The notes beneath the pieces were generated by a model that was given only the letters and a program-made list of their open reading frames with translations, had not been told where the DNA came from and ran no database searches. Source: G963674835 sp963674835 (GTDB taxonomy: Bacteria; Planctomycetota; Planctomycetia; Pirellulales; Thermoguttaceae). Taken from it: 64,000 nt of DNA. The stretch spans positions 620,001 to 684,000 of the forward strand of contig CAXXKC010000001.1 in assembly GCA_963674835.2 (NCBI GenBank), in the 5' to 3' direction. Shown piece by piece: positions 27,080-35,595 of this stretch (position 1 is the stretch's first letter; each line of letters opens with the position of its first letter). A program made the position numbers and the translations under genes.

Positions 27080-27105
27080 CAGGCGCCGGTGTGCCCCGGC
27101 GCCTG
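27080..27105 (+). terminator. Strong hairpin after the DUF1559 gene
   Basis: CAGGCGCCGG (27080-27089) and CCGGCGCCTG (27096-27105) pair perfectly over ten bases around a TGTGCC loop, followed by CCTCTCTATTT, only modestly T-rich. Position 70 bases after the stop fits a transcription terminator, or an attenuating hairpin before the lipoprotein gene. Confidence 0.7.
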
Positions 27106-27166
27106 CCTCTCTATTTCCACTTCGTGTTTAAGAATGTTTGTCGAACCGTAATGAGAGGCGTTTGGT

Positions 27167-27565
27167 ATGCGAACTTTTTTCGAGTCGATCGTGGTGGCTG
27201 TCGCGTGTTTGGCGCTGTGTTCGTGCAGTTCCTCGAATCGCGCGGTGCTGGAGGGAGTGACCGGGAAGGTCACGGTCGACGGGACGGCGGTTGCGGGTGT
27301 GAAGGTTGCCGCCTGTTCGCCAGACCCGAAGAAGCAGATTCCCGTAGTGCCGCAAGCGACCACCGCGGAGGACGGCAGCTTTCAGTTGGCCTCGGGTAGT
27401 TGGGGCAAAGGTGTTTTGGCCGGCGAATACGTGCTGCTCTTCTCGTGGGAGGAGGGTGGGCGAGACAAGCTCAACGGGCGCTACGCACCTGGAAAATCGA
27501 CCGTTACAGTGACGGTGGGCGACTCGGCCGTGGATGTCGGCACGATCGCACTGACTACCCAGTAG
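27167..27565 (+). CDS. Small lipoprotein with carboxypeptidase-regulatory-like beta domain
   Basis: 132 residues. The lipobox LALCSC near residue 19 follows a hydrophobic leader (MRTFFESIVVAVACLALC). The rest reads as a single beta-sandwich of the kind found in planctomycete lipoproteins: VTGKVTVDGTAVAGVKV at the start, TTAEDGSFQLASG in the middle and VTVTVGDSAVDVGTIALT at the end. Such small lipoproteins are regularly found behind DUF1559 genes, as here (158 bases apart with a hairpin between). Function is unknown; a surface partner of the DUF1559 protein is an inference. Confidence 0.85.
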   Translation: MRTFFESIVVAVACLALCSCSSSNRAVLEGVTGKVTVDGTAVAGVKVAACSPDPKKQIPVVPQATTAEDGSFQLASGSWGKGVLAGEYVLLFSWEEGGRDKLNGRYAPGKSTVTVTVGDSAVDVGTIALTTQ

Positions 27566-27699
27566 GCCGGTTGGGCGGCGCGACCCGGGAAGGCATTCGC
27601 CGACGGAGACCATCGGCGGCTGAGACTGGGCATGCCCCGGTGTTGGCCAGAATCCTTGTTCCCGGAGCCAGTCGCCACGCTTTGGACCGGAACACGCCT

Positions 27700-27732
27700 G
27701 CCAGAGAGAGCCCTTTTTGAGAGGGCGCTGGC
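27700..27732. terminator. Imperfect hairpin, possible terminator
   Basis: GCCAG...GCCCT on the left pairs with AGGGC...CTGGC on the right around a T-rich loop. It sits 135 bases after the lipoprotein gene and 83 before the kelch gene. No T-tract follows the stem, so the call is weak. Confidence 0.3.
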
Positions 27733-27814
27733 GGCGGCGCGGTGGTCCGAGTATGGTATGTGTGAGGGCGACAGGCAGACGTGAGCGATGGCACCGGGAA
27801 CTGGAGGTGGGAAG

Positions 27815-29062
27815 ATGGGCCGCAGAGTGGGTTGCACCGGGGCGGTAATCGGTCTGTGGTTGACGCTGATCGGGACGGCGGCTGGACAGAACGCGGATGA
27901 TACCACGCAGCGTGAACTGAAGCCGATGCTGAAGATTCGGTGGACGCTGGGGCCGGACTATCCGATGGGCATCCAGGATTGCGCGGTGGGGTATATTGGC
28001 GGCAGGATCGTCGCGGCGGGAGGTTTTACGCGTCACCCGCTGAACGTCGTCGCGAAGTATGGCGATGTGTTCGGTGGCAAGCCGAGCGGTTTCACACGGC
28101 TGACCTTTGCGTTGGATGTTGCGCACATGGACGCCGGCTGGCAGCGCATCGGCGACATGCCGGGGCCTGCGAGGCAAGGCGGGGCGGTGGCTGTCGTCGG
28201 CGACGCGATGTACGTGATGGGCGGGATGAACTATGACGAACCGCGCACCTACCGGGATACGGTTCGGCTTCGGTTCAGCGACGGCCGGTGGGAATGGACC
28301 ACGCTGGAAACGTGCCGGCTGCCCTGGCCGGCGTACGGGGCGGCGGCGAGTACGGCCGTGATCGGCAAGAGAATCTACCTGCTGGGTACGGCCGACTTCT
28401 TTCAGCCGCCGGGCGCGGAGAGCGCGGACTTTCACTCGGAAGCCGGCCGCGGAGACTCACCGGTGGGCAAGGCGCTGTTGATGCTGGATACGGAGCATCT
28501 GGAGTCGGGTTGGAAACGACTGGCCGACTGTCCCGGATTGCCGGAATTCGACACATCGGTCGCGGCCGCCGGCGGGAAGATTTGGCGATTGGGTGGTATC
28601 TACGCACCGGTGAAGAAGCCGGCCGACTCGTGGCGGGGCGAGTATGCCTATTACAATGCCGTGGACAGTTGGGTGTACGACCCGGGCAGCAACCAGTGGA
28701 CGCGTCTGGGCGACATGCCCGACGGGAGCAACCGCAGGGCGCTGGTTTACCGGGATCGCTACATCATTCTTGTTGCCGGATACAAGTATCCGGTAACGTG
28801 GCATGTCGATGGAACACGAACGGGCACGTACACGGCTGAGGAAAAGGGAAGGAACTGGAGACAGTTCTTTCAGAAGACCGTGCTGGTCTATGATACGAAG
28901 ACGGGCCGGTTGGGCACGGCCGATCCGCTGATCGAGCAGACTTCGTATCCGAGCGCGGCGATCGTGGGCGACACGATCTATTGCTTGGGCGGCGAGGGCG
29001 GCCCGCGGTTGTGGCACCCGGCGACGCTGCACATCGGCAAGATTCTCGAGCCCGATTCTTAG
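27815..29062 (+). CDS. Secreted kelch-repeat beta-propeller protein
   Basis: 415 residues. ATG 27815 with GGAGGT six bases upstream gives a Sec leader (GAVIGLWLTLIGTAAGQ). Six kelch-like blades with the GG...W/Y pattern are visible: CAVGYIGGRIVAAGGF, GAVAVVGDAMYVMGGMNY, AVIGKRIYLLGTAD, SVAAAGGKIWRLGGIY, ALVYRDRYIILVAGY and AAIVGDTIYCLGGEGG. Secreted kelch propellers include sialic-acid mutarotases and galactose-oxidase-like enzymes, but no catalytic residues can be assigned. No operon partner is close (247 bases upstream, 169 downstream). Confidence 0.78.
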   Translation: MGRRVGCTGAVIGLWLTLIGTAAGQNADDTTQRELKPMLKIRWTLGPDYPMGIQDCAVGYIGGRIVAAGGFTRHPLNVVAKYGDVFGGKPSGFTRLTFALDVAHMDAGWQRIGDMPGPARQGGAVAVVGDAMYVMGGMNYDEPRTYRDTVRLRFSDGRWEWTTLETCRLPWPAYGAAASTAVIGKRIYLLGTADFFQPPGAESADFHSEAGRGDSPVGKALLMLDTEHLESGWKRLADCPGLPEFDTSVAAAGGKIWRLGGIYAPVKKPADSWRGEYAYYNAVDSWVYDPGSNQWTRLGDMPDGSNRRALVYRDRYIILVAGYKYPVTWHVDGTRTGTYTAEEKGRNWRQFFQKTVLVYDTKTGRLGTADPLIEQTSYPSAAIVGDTIYCLGGEGGPRLWHPATLHIGKILEPDS

Positions 29063-29231
29063 GGGCCCTGTTGAAGCGTTCTCTGCTCGTGGCGTGTGGT
29101 CCCTCTTTCACAGACGGGCGGTGATCGGCGTGCGTACGGGTTGCATGGAACGGGGGGATTCTACGGGGGTTGCCGACCCAGTCAGTGTGACGTAGGGTTT
29201 TGCTGAGATTTCAACCCCAGGGGGCCGAGAC

Positions 29232-30674
29232 ATGCAGGCGACGTGTACTTCGTCAGGCGCGAGCATCGAACAGACCATGGATCGCGCGTGCGGCGCGGCC
29301 GCAGTGTTCAGCCAGTACAGCCAGGAGCAGACCGATCGAATCGTGCGGGCCGTGTATGAAGCGGCATTTGGCAGCCGTGTGTCGTTGGCCAAGCTCGCCC
29401 ACGAAGAGACGGGGATGGGGCGGTGGCAGGACAAAGTGATCAAGAACGTCGTCGCCAGCGCGTTCGTGTATGAGGACATCAAGGATCTAAAGACGGTCGG
29501 CGTGGTTCACGAGGACCGGATCCTGGGAATCGTCGAGATCGCACAGCCAATGGGCCCGATCCTGGGGGTCATCCCTGTGACGAACCCGACGTCGACGGCG
29601 ATCTTCAAGATTCTGATCGCGTTGAAGACGCGCAACCCGATCATCCTGAGCGCATCGGCCCGGGCAAGACGGTGCACCCATGAGGCCGCAAGGATTTGCT
29701 ACGAGGCCGCGCTGTCTGAAGATGCTCCGGAGCACTGCATTCAGTGGCTGACGCAATGCTCGCGCGAGACGGCCCAGGCGGTGATGGCGCACAAGTCGCT
29801 GGCGTTGATTCTGGCCACGGGGGGCGCGGGCCTGGTGAAGAGCGCCTATAGTTCGGGCACGCCGACGATCGGGGTCGGGCCGGGCAACGTTCCCGTGTAC
29901 ATCGAGCGATCGGCCGACACGGGCTTTGCCGTGGAACAGATTATGCATTCGAAGCTGTTCGACAACGGGACGATTTGCGCGAGCGAGCAGGCCGTCGTCG
30001 TCGAAGAGGCGATCGCCGACGAGGTGGCTTGGGAGTTCCAGAAGCGGCATGCGGCCATGCTCACACCAGAGCAGGTTGGGAAGCTCGAACGGGTGGCCTT
30101 CGACCTGATGCACCAGACGGTGAACCCGGCCATCGTCGGGCAATCTGCGGCAAAGATTGCGGAGATGGCAGGGCTGGACCTGCCTGCCGACACGCAACTG
30201 TTGGTGGCGCCGTTGGAGGGCGTGGGGCCGCAATGGCCGTTGTCGTCGGAGATTCTGGCGCCGATCCTCGCCTGGTACGTGGTCCGCGACTTCGAACGGG
30301 CGGTGAACATGTGCCTGGACCTGAACTTCTACGGCGGCATGGGGCACACGGCGAGCATTTTCTCGAACGATGACGCGAAGATCAAGACGTTCGCCTCGCT
30401 GATGAACGCGGGGCGGATTCTGGTGAATTCGCCGTCGTCGCAAGGGGCGGTGGGGGGCGTGTACAACATGCTGCATCCGTCGCTGACGTTGGGATGCGGC
30501 ACGGGCGGCAGGAACATCACGACGGACAATGTGACAGCGTGTCACTTGCTGAACATCCAGCGGATCGCCCGGCGGCGAGAGAATCAGCGGCTGATGCGGT
30601 TCGACATGAACCTGTTCTTGGACGATTCGTTGGATGCCGCGGCGGTGTCGGCGGCGTATAACAGCAATTTCTGA
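29232..30674 (+). CDS. Acylating aldehyde dehydrogenase (acetaldehyde dehydrogenase, AdhE-N/EutE-like)
   Basis: 480 residues from ATG 29232. The NAD-dependent aldehyde dehydrogenase fold of the CoA-acylating branch is shown by PILGVIPVTNPTSTAIFKI, LATGGAGLVKSAYSSGTP, GVGPGNVPVYIE and the active-site FDNGTICASEQ with Cys249. The glycine-rich MLHPSLTLGCGTGG is typical of AdhE N-terminal domains. It converts acetaldehyde (or a longer aldehyde), CoA and NAD+ to acyl-CoA. It stands alone: no alcohol dehydrogenase domain, no microcompartment shell genes and no obvious encapsulation peptide nearby. A STAS-domain gene follows 61 bases later. Confidence 0.85.
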   Translation: MQATCTSSGASIEQTMDRACGAAAVFSQYSQEQTDRIVRAVYEAAFGSRVSLAKLAHEETGMGRWQDKVIKNVVASAFVYEDIKDLKTVGVVHEDRILGIVEIAQPMGPILGVIPVTNPTSTAIFKILIALKTRNPIILSASARARRCTHEAARICYEAALSEDAPEHCIQWLTQCSRETAQAVMAHKSLALILATGGAGLVKSAYSSGTPTIGVGPGNVPVYIERSADTGFAVEQIMHSKLFDNGTICASEQAVVVEEAIADEVAWEFQKRHAAMLTPEQVGKLERVAFDLMHQTVNPAIVGQSAAKIAEMAGLDLPADTQLLVAPLEGVGPQWPLSSEILAPILAWYVVRDFERAVNMCLDLNFYGGMGHTASIFSNDDAKIKTFASLMNAGRILVNSPSSQGAVGGVYNMLHPSLTLGCGTGGRNITTDNVTACHLLNIQRIARRRENQRLMRFDMNLFLDDSLDAAAVSAAYNSNF

Positions 30675-30735
30675 GAGTGGACGACCAAGCAACCTCGCGA
30701 ATCGGCGGAACAACATTCAGCGAAAGGCGTACCTT

Positions 30736-31029
30736 ATGCTCGAGACTTATGAATCGGACATGTGCCAGGTTGTGAAGTTCGCGGGCTGCATGGACACCGC
30801 GCGATGTGCGGTGGTGGAGCCCGATCTGCATGCCTCGCTCGTCAGGCCGGAGTCGCCCGTGGTCTTCGACCTGTCGGAGGTCGATTTCGTGTGCTCGGCC
30901 TTCCTGCGCCTGTGCATCTTGGCGTATCAGAAGACAGGAACGCTCGGGTTTCGCATTGTGAACGTCAACCCGCAGATCAAACGGGTGTTCAAGATTGCGG
31001 GGATGGACCGGCTGCTGGAGGGCGAGTAG
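30736..31029 (+). CDS. STAS-domain protein (anti-anti-sigma-like)
   Basis: 97 residues from ATG 30736 behind AAAGG. The single STAS domain shows SPVVFDLSEVDFVCSAFLR, where the usual DSSGL phospho-site reads CSAFL. One serine remains where SpoIIAA-type proteins are phosphorylated. The C-terminal FKIAGMDRLL matches the family. Partners would be an anti-sigma kinase and PP2C phosphatase, none of which are in this window. Co-transcription with the aldehyde dehydrogenase is possible. Confidence 0.8.
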   Translation: MLETYESDMCQVVKFAGCMDTARCAVVEPDLHASLVRPESPVVFDLSEVDFVCSAFLRLCILAYQKTGTLGFRIVNVNPQIKRVFKIAGMDRLLEGE

Positions 31030-31087
31030 CCTTCCGGTGTTTCTGCCTTCGGCGAGCAAGTGCCCACCGACTCAAGCGGCGTTGGGT

Positions 31088-32614
31088 TCACGTGCCGACC
31101 CAGCCGAGTGTTTGCAGCCAATGGACGAGCCAGGGCTGGACCCACGGATTCCAGGTGGGATAGCTGGCTGATAGAACGGAGAGTGTCAGAAGCACGTAGG
31201 CCGTGGCGCGTCCCCAGCGGCGGGAAGCGAGCCAGTCGGTAACGGGCAGCATGCCGACCAACCAGAGCGGCGCGAACCAGAACATCCAGCGGAGACCGCT
31301 GGTCATGCCGCCGTAGTTGCGATCGCCTTGAGGCCGAGTCAGATAAAAGGCCAAACATACCAGGGAGAGGGCCGCAATGCCCAACGCCAGGTATCTCAGC
31401 CGGCGATCGCCGGGGTTCACGAGCCACATGGCCAGACCCAGGAAACTGAGGATCCAAACCGGGGTGAGCGAGAAGATGCCGTGGTGTCCGACGAGGACGT
31501 GCAGTGCGTACGTGGCTTGGGACGATTCGCCACGGTCGATGCCGACGCGGTGACGCCAGTAGCTCTCGACTGTTCTGCCGTTGCGCTCGTAGGTGTAATC
31601 GTACCAGTTCTCTTGGCTATCGCGGTGGGCGTAGGCGGGGCGGAGGTCGTGGTGGGCGATCCAATTGGTGCCGAAGAAGGCCGCAATGATGACGGCGGCC
31701 GCCGGCACGAAGGCGATAAGGGTTTGGCGGGGCGCCTTCCAGAGCAGGAAGAGGCCTAGCACCACGAGCAGCGACAGGGCGGGCAACTCGTTGGCAGCCG
31801 CGAAGGCAGCGGCGAGCCCGACGAGAGCGAACCACCGCAGACGCCGGTCGTCGTCGAACCAAATTCGCACGCCGGCCCACAGGGCGATGGCGACACTGAC
31901 GGCCGCCGGCAGATGGTTGTTGATGGTAACGGCAAACGTGGTAAGGAACGTGCCGAAGGTGGCGGCGCCCATCACGAAGATTCGGCTCCAGTCGCCGGTG
32001 CCAAAGCGCTCGATGAGGCTGGCGAGGATCAGAAACAGGATAATCAAAGGGACGACATTGATCGTGACGAGCATGAAGCGGCCGATTGCGTAAGGGTGCG
32101 TTTCGAGGGTCGCACCCGTGATGCGGTAAATCAGCCAGTATTCGCCGGCCATGAGCGTGGGAAACAGAGGCGGCTTGCTGGAATACAGATGGCCGTCGTG
32201 CTTGACCATATCGATGGTGTCCCAGCCGTTCTGCTGGATGACGTTGTCGATGGCGTAGGGAACGCCAGGGACGCGCATGTCGGGCTCGACCAGGGCGCGG
32301 ACCGTGCACCAGCGGCTACGGTCATTGGCGCTGAGGAAGGGACGGCCGAGTTGGGCGTGGTCCTGCAATTCCGCTTCCAGGCGTTTGAGCTTCGACGCGA
32401 TCTGTTTGGCCGTGAAGCCCCTTTCGCTGAAGTCTTTTTCGCGACGGGCCAATTCGTCGGGGATCCTGTTCAACAGGTATTGCTGGAGGCGGCTGCTGTC
32501 GACGGAATCGACGGCGAGGATCCGCCCCAACATGGCCCCGGTGGTCAATACGATCAGCAATGCGTAGACACTACGCCGGAGTTGGTCCTGCGTTGCGCGA
32601 ATCGGGGTGTTCAT
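31088..32614 (-). CDS. Polytopic membrane protein, possibly GT-C glycosyltransferase
   Basis: 508 residues with an N-terminal anchor (YALLIVLTTGAMLGRIL), a soluble stretch and then roughly ten membrane helices. An extracytoplasmic loop near residue 130 holds HDGHLYSSKPPLFP, where acid and basic residues just after the first helix resemble the first-loop acidic site of GT-C (ArnT/PMT-like) transferases. That assignment is inferred, not certain. It starts three bases after the stop of a polyprenyl-phosphate sugar synthase-like GT2, in an operon headed by a flippase-like protein. Context suggests it moves a lipid-linked sugar onto an outside acceptor. Confidence 0.6.
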   Translation of the reverse strand: MNTPIRATQDQLRRSVYALLIVLTTGAMLGRILAVDSVDSSRLQQYLLNRIPDELARREKDFSERGFTAKQIASKLKRLEAELQDHAQLGRPFLSANDRSRWCTVRALVEPDMRVPGVPYAIDNVIQQNGWDTIDMVKHDGHLYSSKPPLFPTLMAGEYWLIYRITGATLETHPYAIGRFMLVTINVVPLIILFLILASLIERFGTGDWSRIFVMGAATFGTFLTTFAVTINNHLPAAVSVAIALWAGVRIWFDDDRRLRWFALVGLAAAFAAANELPALSLLVVLGLFLLWKAPRQTLIAFVPAAAVIIAAFFGTNWIAHHDLRPAYAHRDSQENWYDYTYERNGRTVESYWRHRVGIDRGESSQATYALHVLVGHHGIFSLTPVWILSFLGLAMWLVNPGDRRLRYLALGIAALSLVCLAFYLTRPQGDRNYGGMTSGLRWMFWFAPLWLVGMLPVTDWLASRRWGRATAYVLLTLSVLSASYPTWNPWVQPWLVHWLQTLGWVGT

Positions 32615-32617
32615 GCG

Positions 32618-33610
32618 TCAGTCGTGGTGTTTGGCGGAGGCGGGGTCGGGGAGGGGCACTTGGGGCTGAGTGCGTTCGGCGATGGAGTAATTCCTCCCGT
32701 TGTGCTGATGATAGGCGATGATCAGCTCAGCTAGGAAGCCCATCGACATCAACTGGCCGCCCAACAGAAGGAGCCCCACAGAGTAAATGACCAGCGGTCG
32801 CTGGTGCAGCGGGGTGAGGCCGAGGTCCGGGGCCGCTTGGGCGACGACCCAATAGCCGGCCAGGTAGACCAGCAGGACGGCGCCGAGGAGAAACGAGATC
32901 AGCCCGATGGTGCCGAGCATGTGCTGCGGGCGCTGGCCGAATCCGGTGAGGAACTTGACGGTCAGGAGATCGAGAAACCCCTTGATGAACCGGCTGACCC
33001 CGTACTTGGAGCGGCCGTATTGGCGGGGACGGTGATGGATGACCAACTCGCCCACGCGGAACCCACGAGCCGCGGCGAGCACGGGCACGAAACGGTGGAG
33101 CTCGCCGTAGAGATGCACTTCGTCGAAGATCTCACGGCGATAGGCCTTCATGCCGCAGTTGTGGTCGTGGAGGGCAACGCCGGTCGTCTTGCTGACCATC
33201 CAGTTGAACACGCGGGACGGCCACACTTTGTGCCACGGATCGTGCCGCACCTGTTTCCAGCCGCTAACGACGTCGAGATCGTTGTCCATGGCGTCGAGGA
33301 AGCGGGGAATTTCGTGGGGGTCGTCCTGAAGGTCGGCATCAAGCGTGACGATTCGTTCGCCACGCGCCTGGGCGAACCCGGCGCTGAGGGCGGCCGCCTT
33401 GCCGAAATTGCGGCGGAAGCGGATTCCATGGACTTGCGGATCACGCTCGGCCAGTTGTCGAATGATCTTCCAGGAGCCGTCGGTGGAGCCATCGTCGACG
33501 AAGACGATGTCCATGACGTAACCGTTTTCCACGGCGACCTTGTTGAGCTCGCTGTGGAGCGTTTGGAGACTCTCGCTCTCGTTGAAAACGGGGATTACGA
33601 CCGAAAGCAT
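32618..33610 (-). CDS. GT2 polyprenyl-phosphate glycosyltransferase (DPM/GtrB/ArnC-like)
   Basis: 330 residues from ATG 33610. The GT-A core has LSVVIPVFNESESL, VFVDDGSTDGS and the metal-binding LDADLQDDPHEI. The acceptor-side H-rich block HHRPRQYGRSKYG is typical of dolichol-phosphate mannose synthase-like enzymes. Two C-terminal membrane helices (LISFLLGAVLLVYLAGYWVV and VIYSVGLLLLGGQLMSMGF) match the GtrB/ArnC topology. It should transfer a sugar from a nucleotide donor to polyprenyl phosphate at the inner face. Middle gene of a tight minus-strand operon (14-base and 3-base gaps). Confidence 0.88.
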   Translation of the reverse strand: MLSVVIPVFNESESLQTLHSELNKVAVENGYVMDIVFVDDGSTDGSWKIIRQLAERDPQVHGIRFRRNFGKAAALSAGFAQARGERIVTLDADLQDDPHEIPRFLDAMDNDLDVVSGWKQVRHDPWHKVWPSRVFNWMVSKTTGVALHDHNCGMKAYRREIFDEVHLYGELHRFVPVLAAARGFRVGELVIHHRPRQYGRSKYGVSRFIKGFLDLLTVKFLTGFGQRPQHMLGTIGLISFLLGAVLLVYLAGYWVVAQAAPDLGLTPLHQRPLVIYSVGLLLLGGQLMSMGFLAELIIAYHQHNGRNYSIAERTQPQVPLPDPASAKHHD

Positions 33611-33624
33611 GTTGGACAACCAAG

Positions 33625-34614
33625 CTATGGATCTTCGGACACCTGAACGGCGGCAACTCGCACACCCAGGTAGTATAAGATACCCGAAATGGCTAGCTCC
33701 GACACCAGCCAAACCAGACGCAACAAAGCGGCGCTTGCCCACGCAGCAGCGACTCCGGCGCCCGGCACGAGGGTGGCCAGATAAGGTGTCATGAGTTGCA
33801 CGAGTGCAAACTCGCGTCCTCCTACCCCGCCGGGGAGGACGAGCAGGAGAAAACCGGCCACAACGGCGACGGTTACGGCCGCAATATAGCGTGGCAATTG
33901 ACCGATCGGGTCGAGGCCGGGGATGTCCATGGCGCGGAGCACGGCCCAATAGCTGAATCCGAGCATGCCCCACGACAGCATCATTGCCAGCCAGCCTTGA
34001 AGGAGGGTTCCCGCGTGGAGCTGATGGAGCTTGGCGGCGATCGCCGGATTTGAACGACCGACGCCGGCAAGGCGGGCCAGGCGTCGAAACAGGGGGGGGA
34101 TGGTGGGCAGGCCGGCAAGGACCATGACGATCAGCGACGCGACGATGATCCAGCCTTGTTCGCGGAACCAGAAGACAAGGATGGTGGCTGCCAGGAAGCT
34201 GCCGGCGGCCATCATGGTCAAGGTTTCAACGAAAACGCTGACGGCGGCGATCGAGGTATCGACATTGCGGCCACGGATCAGGCCGGCTCGGAGGACGACG
34301 ACCATCGCCTTGCCTGGCACGTATTTTCCCAGGTGGCCGATGTAGTAGGCGCGAATGGCATCGAACCAGTGGGCATCCTGGCCGAGCACGCGGAGGACAC
34401 GATGCCAGAAGAGGGCGGGCGGCAGGATTCCCAGAAGGTAGATGGCTGCGGAGACCGCCAGCCAGAACGGCTGAAACTGCCATTGGTGGTCGCCCAACTG
34501 TTGCCAGGCATGGTGAAGGCTACGACCAACGGCGCAGGCGACCACGATGACGATGGCCAGTTTGACGGCGCGCAGCAGCCACTTCTTTTTGCTACCGGCG
34601 TGGTTCTGGTCCAT
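33625..34614 (-). CDS. UPF0104 / lysylphosphatidylglycerol-synthase-like transmembrane (flippase-like) protein
   Basis: 329 residues with about eight membrane helices. HLGKYVPGKAMVVVLRAGL is the signature block of the UPF0104/AglD/MprF-N family, along with FVETLTMMAAGSF and LPGGVGGREFALV. Members flip or help move lipid-linked molecules, though most are uncharacterised. First gene of the operon with a GT2 polyprenyl-sugar synthase and a GT-C-like membrane protein, which supports a role in lipid-linked sugar export. Confidence 0.82.
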   Translation of the reverse strand: MDQNHAGSKKKWLLRAVKLAIVIVVACAVGRSLHHAWQQLGDHQWQFQPFWLAVSAAIYLLGILPPALFWHRVLRVLGQDAHWFDAIRAYYIGHLGKYVPGKAMVVVLRAGLIRGRNVDTSIAAVSVFVETLTMMAAGSFLAATILVFWFREQGWIIVASLIVMVLAGLPTIPPLFRRLARLAGVGRSNPAIAAKLHQLHAGTLLQGWLAMMLSWGMLGFSYWAVLRAMDIPGLDPIGQLPRYIAAVTVAVVAGFLLLVLPGGVGGREFALVQLMTPYLATLVPGAGVAAAWASAALLRLVWLVSELAISGILYYLGVRVAAVQVSEDP

Positions 34615-34951
34615 GCGTGACTCCCGGGGCTGCCAAGGTGCGGAGGGTGCCTATTCTCCCCCCGCAGTGTATTGTGCGCCAAGGAGATAACGGCTTCAAG
34701 GGCGAAGCGATGGCGGATCGTCGATCGGCAAAGGTGGGAGGACCGCGGGGAGTGGGGGCGAGGACGAGCTTTCGGCGATTCGCTTTACGGAGGATATACG
34801 TGTGGGCTACGATGGAACCTGATCGGATGGCGTGAGTCGCACTTAACTGCAGCGTTCGCGGCGGCGTGTTCCCACAGTTTTGAAAGCGCAATACACGCAA
34901 CATTTACGCTGAATTCGCTCTAGTCTTCTGGAACGCTCGGGAGGAATTCCC
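34615..34951. other. Intergenic region between divergent genes, with MITE-like copy B
   Basis: No gene is evident. 34832-34923 is a copy of the dispersed palindromic element described separately. GGGAGGAATTCCC just before 34952 contains the ribosome site of the next gene and is itself a near palindrome (GGGA/TCCC). Confidence 0.45.
34832..34923. repeat. MITE-like palindromic element, copy B
   Basis: Shares GCGTTCGCGGCGGCGTG (34852-34868) exactly with copy A (42748-42764) and aligns with it over about 92 bases. The right end, read on the minus strand, begins CTAGAGCG, then AAATGTTGCGT 18 bases in. This mirrors the left end of copy A (CTAGTGCA, then AAATGTGGCGT at the same spacing), so the element has long imperfect inverted ends. 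Confidence 0.65.
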
Positions 34952-35563
34952 ATGAGTGGTACGGTCCTGGCTGCCACGGTACTAGCCTTGGGTATTAGCA
35001 CGGGCTGGGAGAAGTTGCCCGACGGCGGTTACCAATACATCATCCAGATTGAACCTGAGGCGCTGGACTCACTGAAAAGCAAGAAGGCAATCTACAGCGA
35101 CATCCTACCGTCCTTGAGGGGGATACGTTCGTATGAGATCAGGATTGGCACCGACCCACTTCCCCACGACGGGACGCCGCCACCGGAATCGGCCGTGGTG
35201 AACACGATGGCGCCTCCGAAGCCGTTGTCGCCGGATCCTACGGGCCGACCGGTTGGCAGCCAGCCGGAACAGACCGCGGTCTTCCTGGAGAACGCTCCGG
35301 GCGAGAGTGGTCCGACGGCGACCGCGCCGGCCCCAGACAAGGAACCGGAGAAACCGTGGCCGGTGTTCATGCTGGTTCTGGCGGGCCTGCTAGGATCGGT
35401 GAGCGGGAATCTGTACCTAGGCTGGATCACCTGGGAGACGCGAAGCCGGTATCGACGTCTTCTGCGGCAGTCTTCCGGGGGTGAGAGACCCGTGCCGTCG
35501 CCTGAGGCTTCGACGGGGAGCGATGATCTTCTGGACGACCCACTGGAGGACGTCGAGCCGTAG
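34952..35563 (+). CDS. Planctomycete-type membrane protein of unknown function
   Basis: 203 residues behind a GGGAGG ribosome site. The segment GWEKLPDGGYQYIIQIEPEA near the N-terminus recurs in uncharacterised planctomycete proteins. A middle region rich in Pro and Thr leads to one membrane helix (PVFMLVLAGLLGSVSGNLYL, about residues 145-165), followed by a basic then acidic tail (LLDDPLEDVEP). The N-terminus is only weakly signal-like. It converges on the YhaN/SbcC-like ATPase gene with 32 bases between them. I do not recognise a function. Confidence 0.65.
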   Translation: MSGTVLAATVLALGISTGWEKLPDGGYQYIIQIEPEALDSLKSKKAIYSDILPSLRGIRSYEIRIGTDPLPHDGTPPPESAVVNTMAPPKPLSPDPTGRPVGSQPEQTAVFLENAPGESGPTATAPAPDKEPEKPWPVFMLVLAGLLGSVSGNLYLGWITWETRSRYRRLLRQSSGGERPVPSPEASTGSDDLLDDPLEDVEP

Positions 35564-35595
35564 AGCCGCACGATCCACTGGTGAGGCGGCCGGGG

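Noticed and set aside
29232..30674. Bacterial microcompartment locus
   Set aside because: Only the aldehyde dehydrogenase is present; no shell proteins, diol or sugar-phosphate genes nearby.
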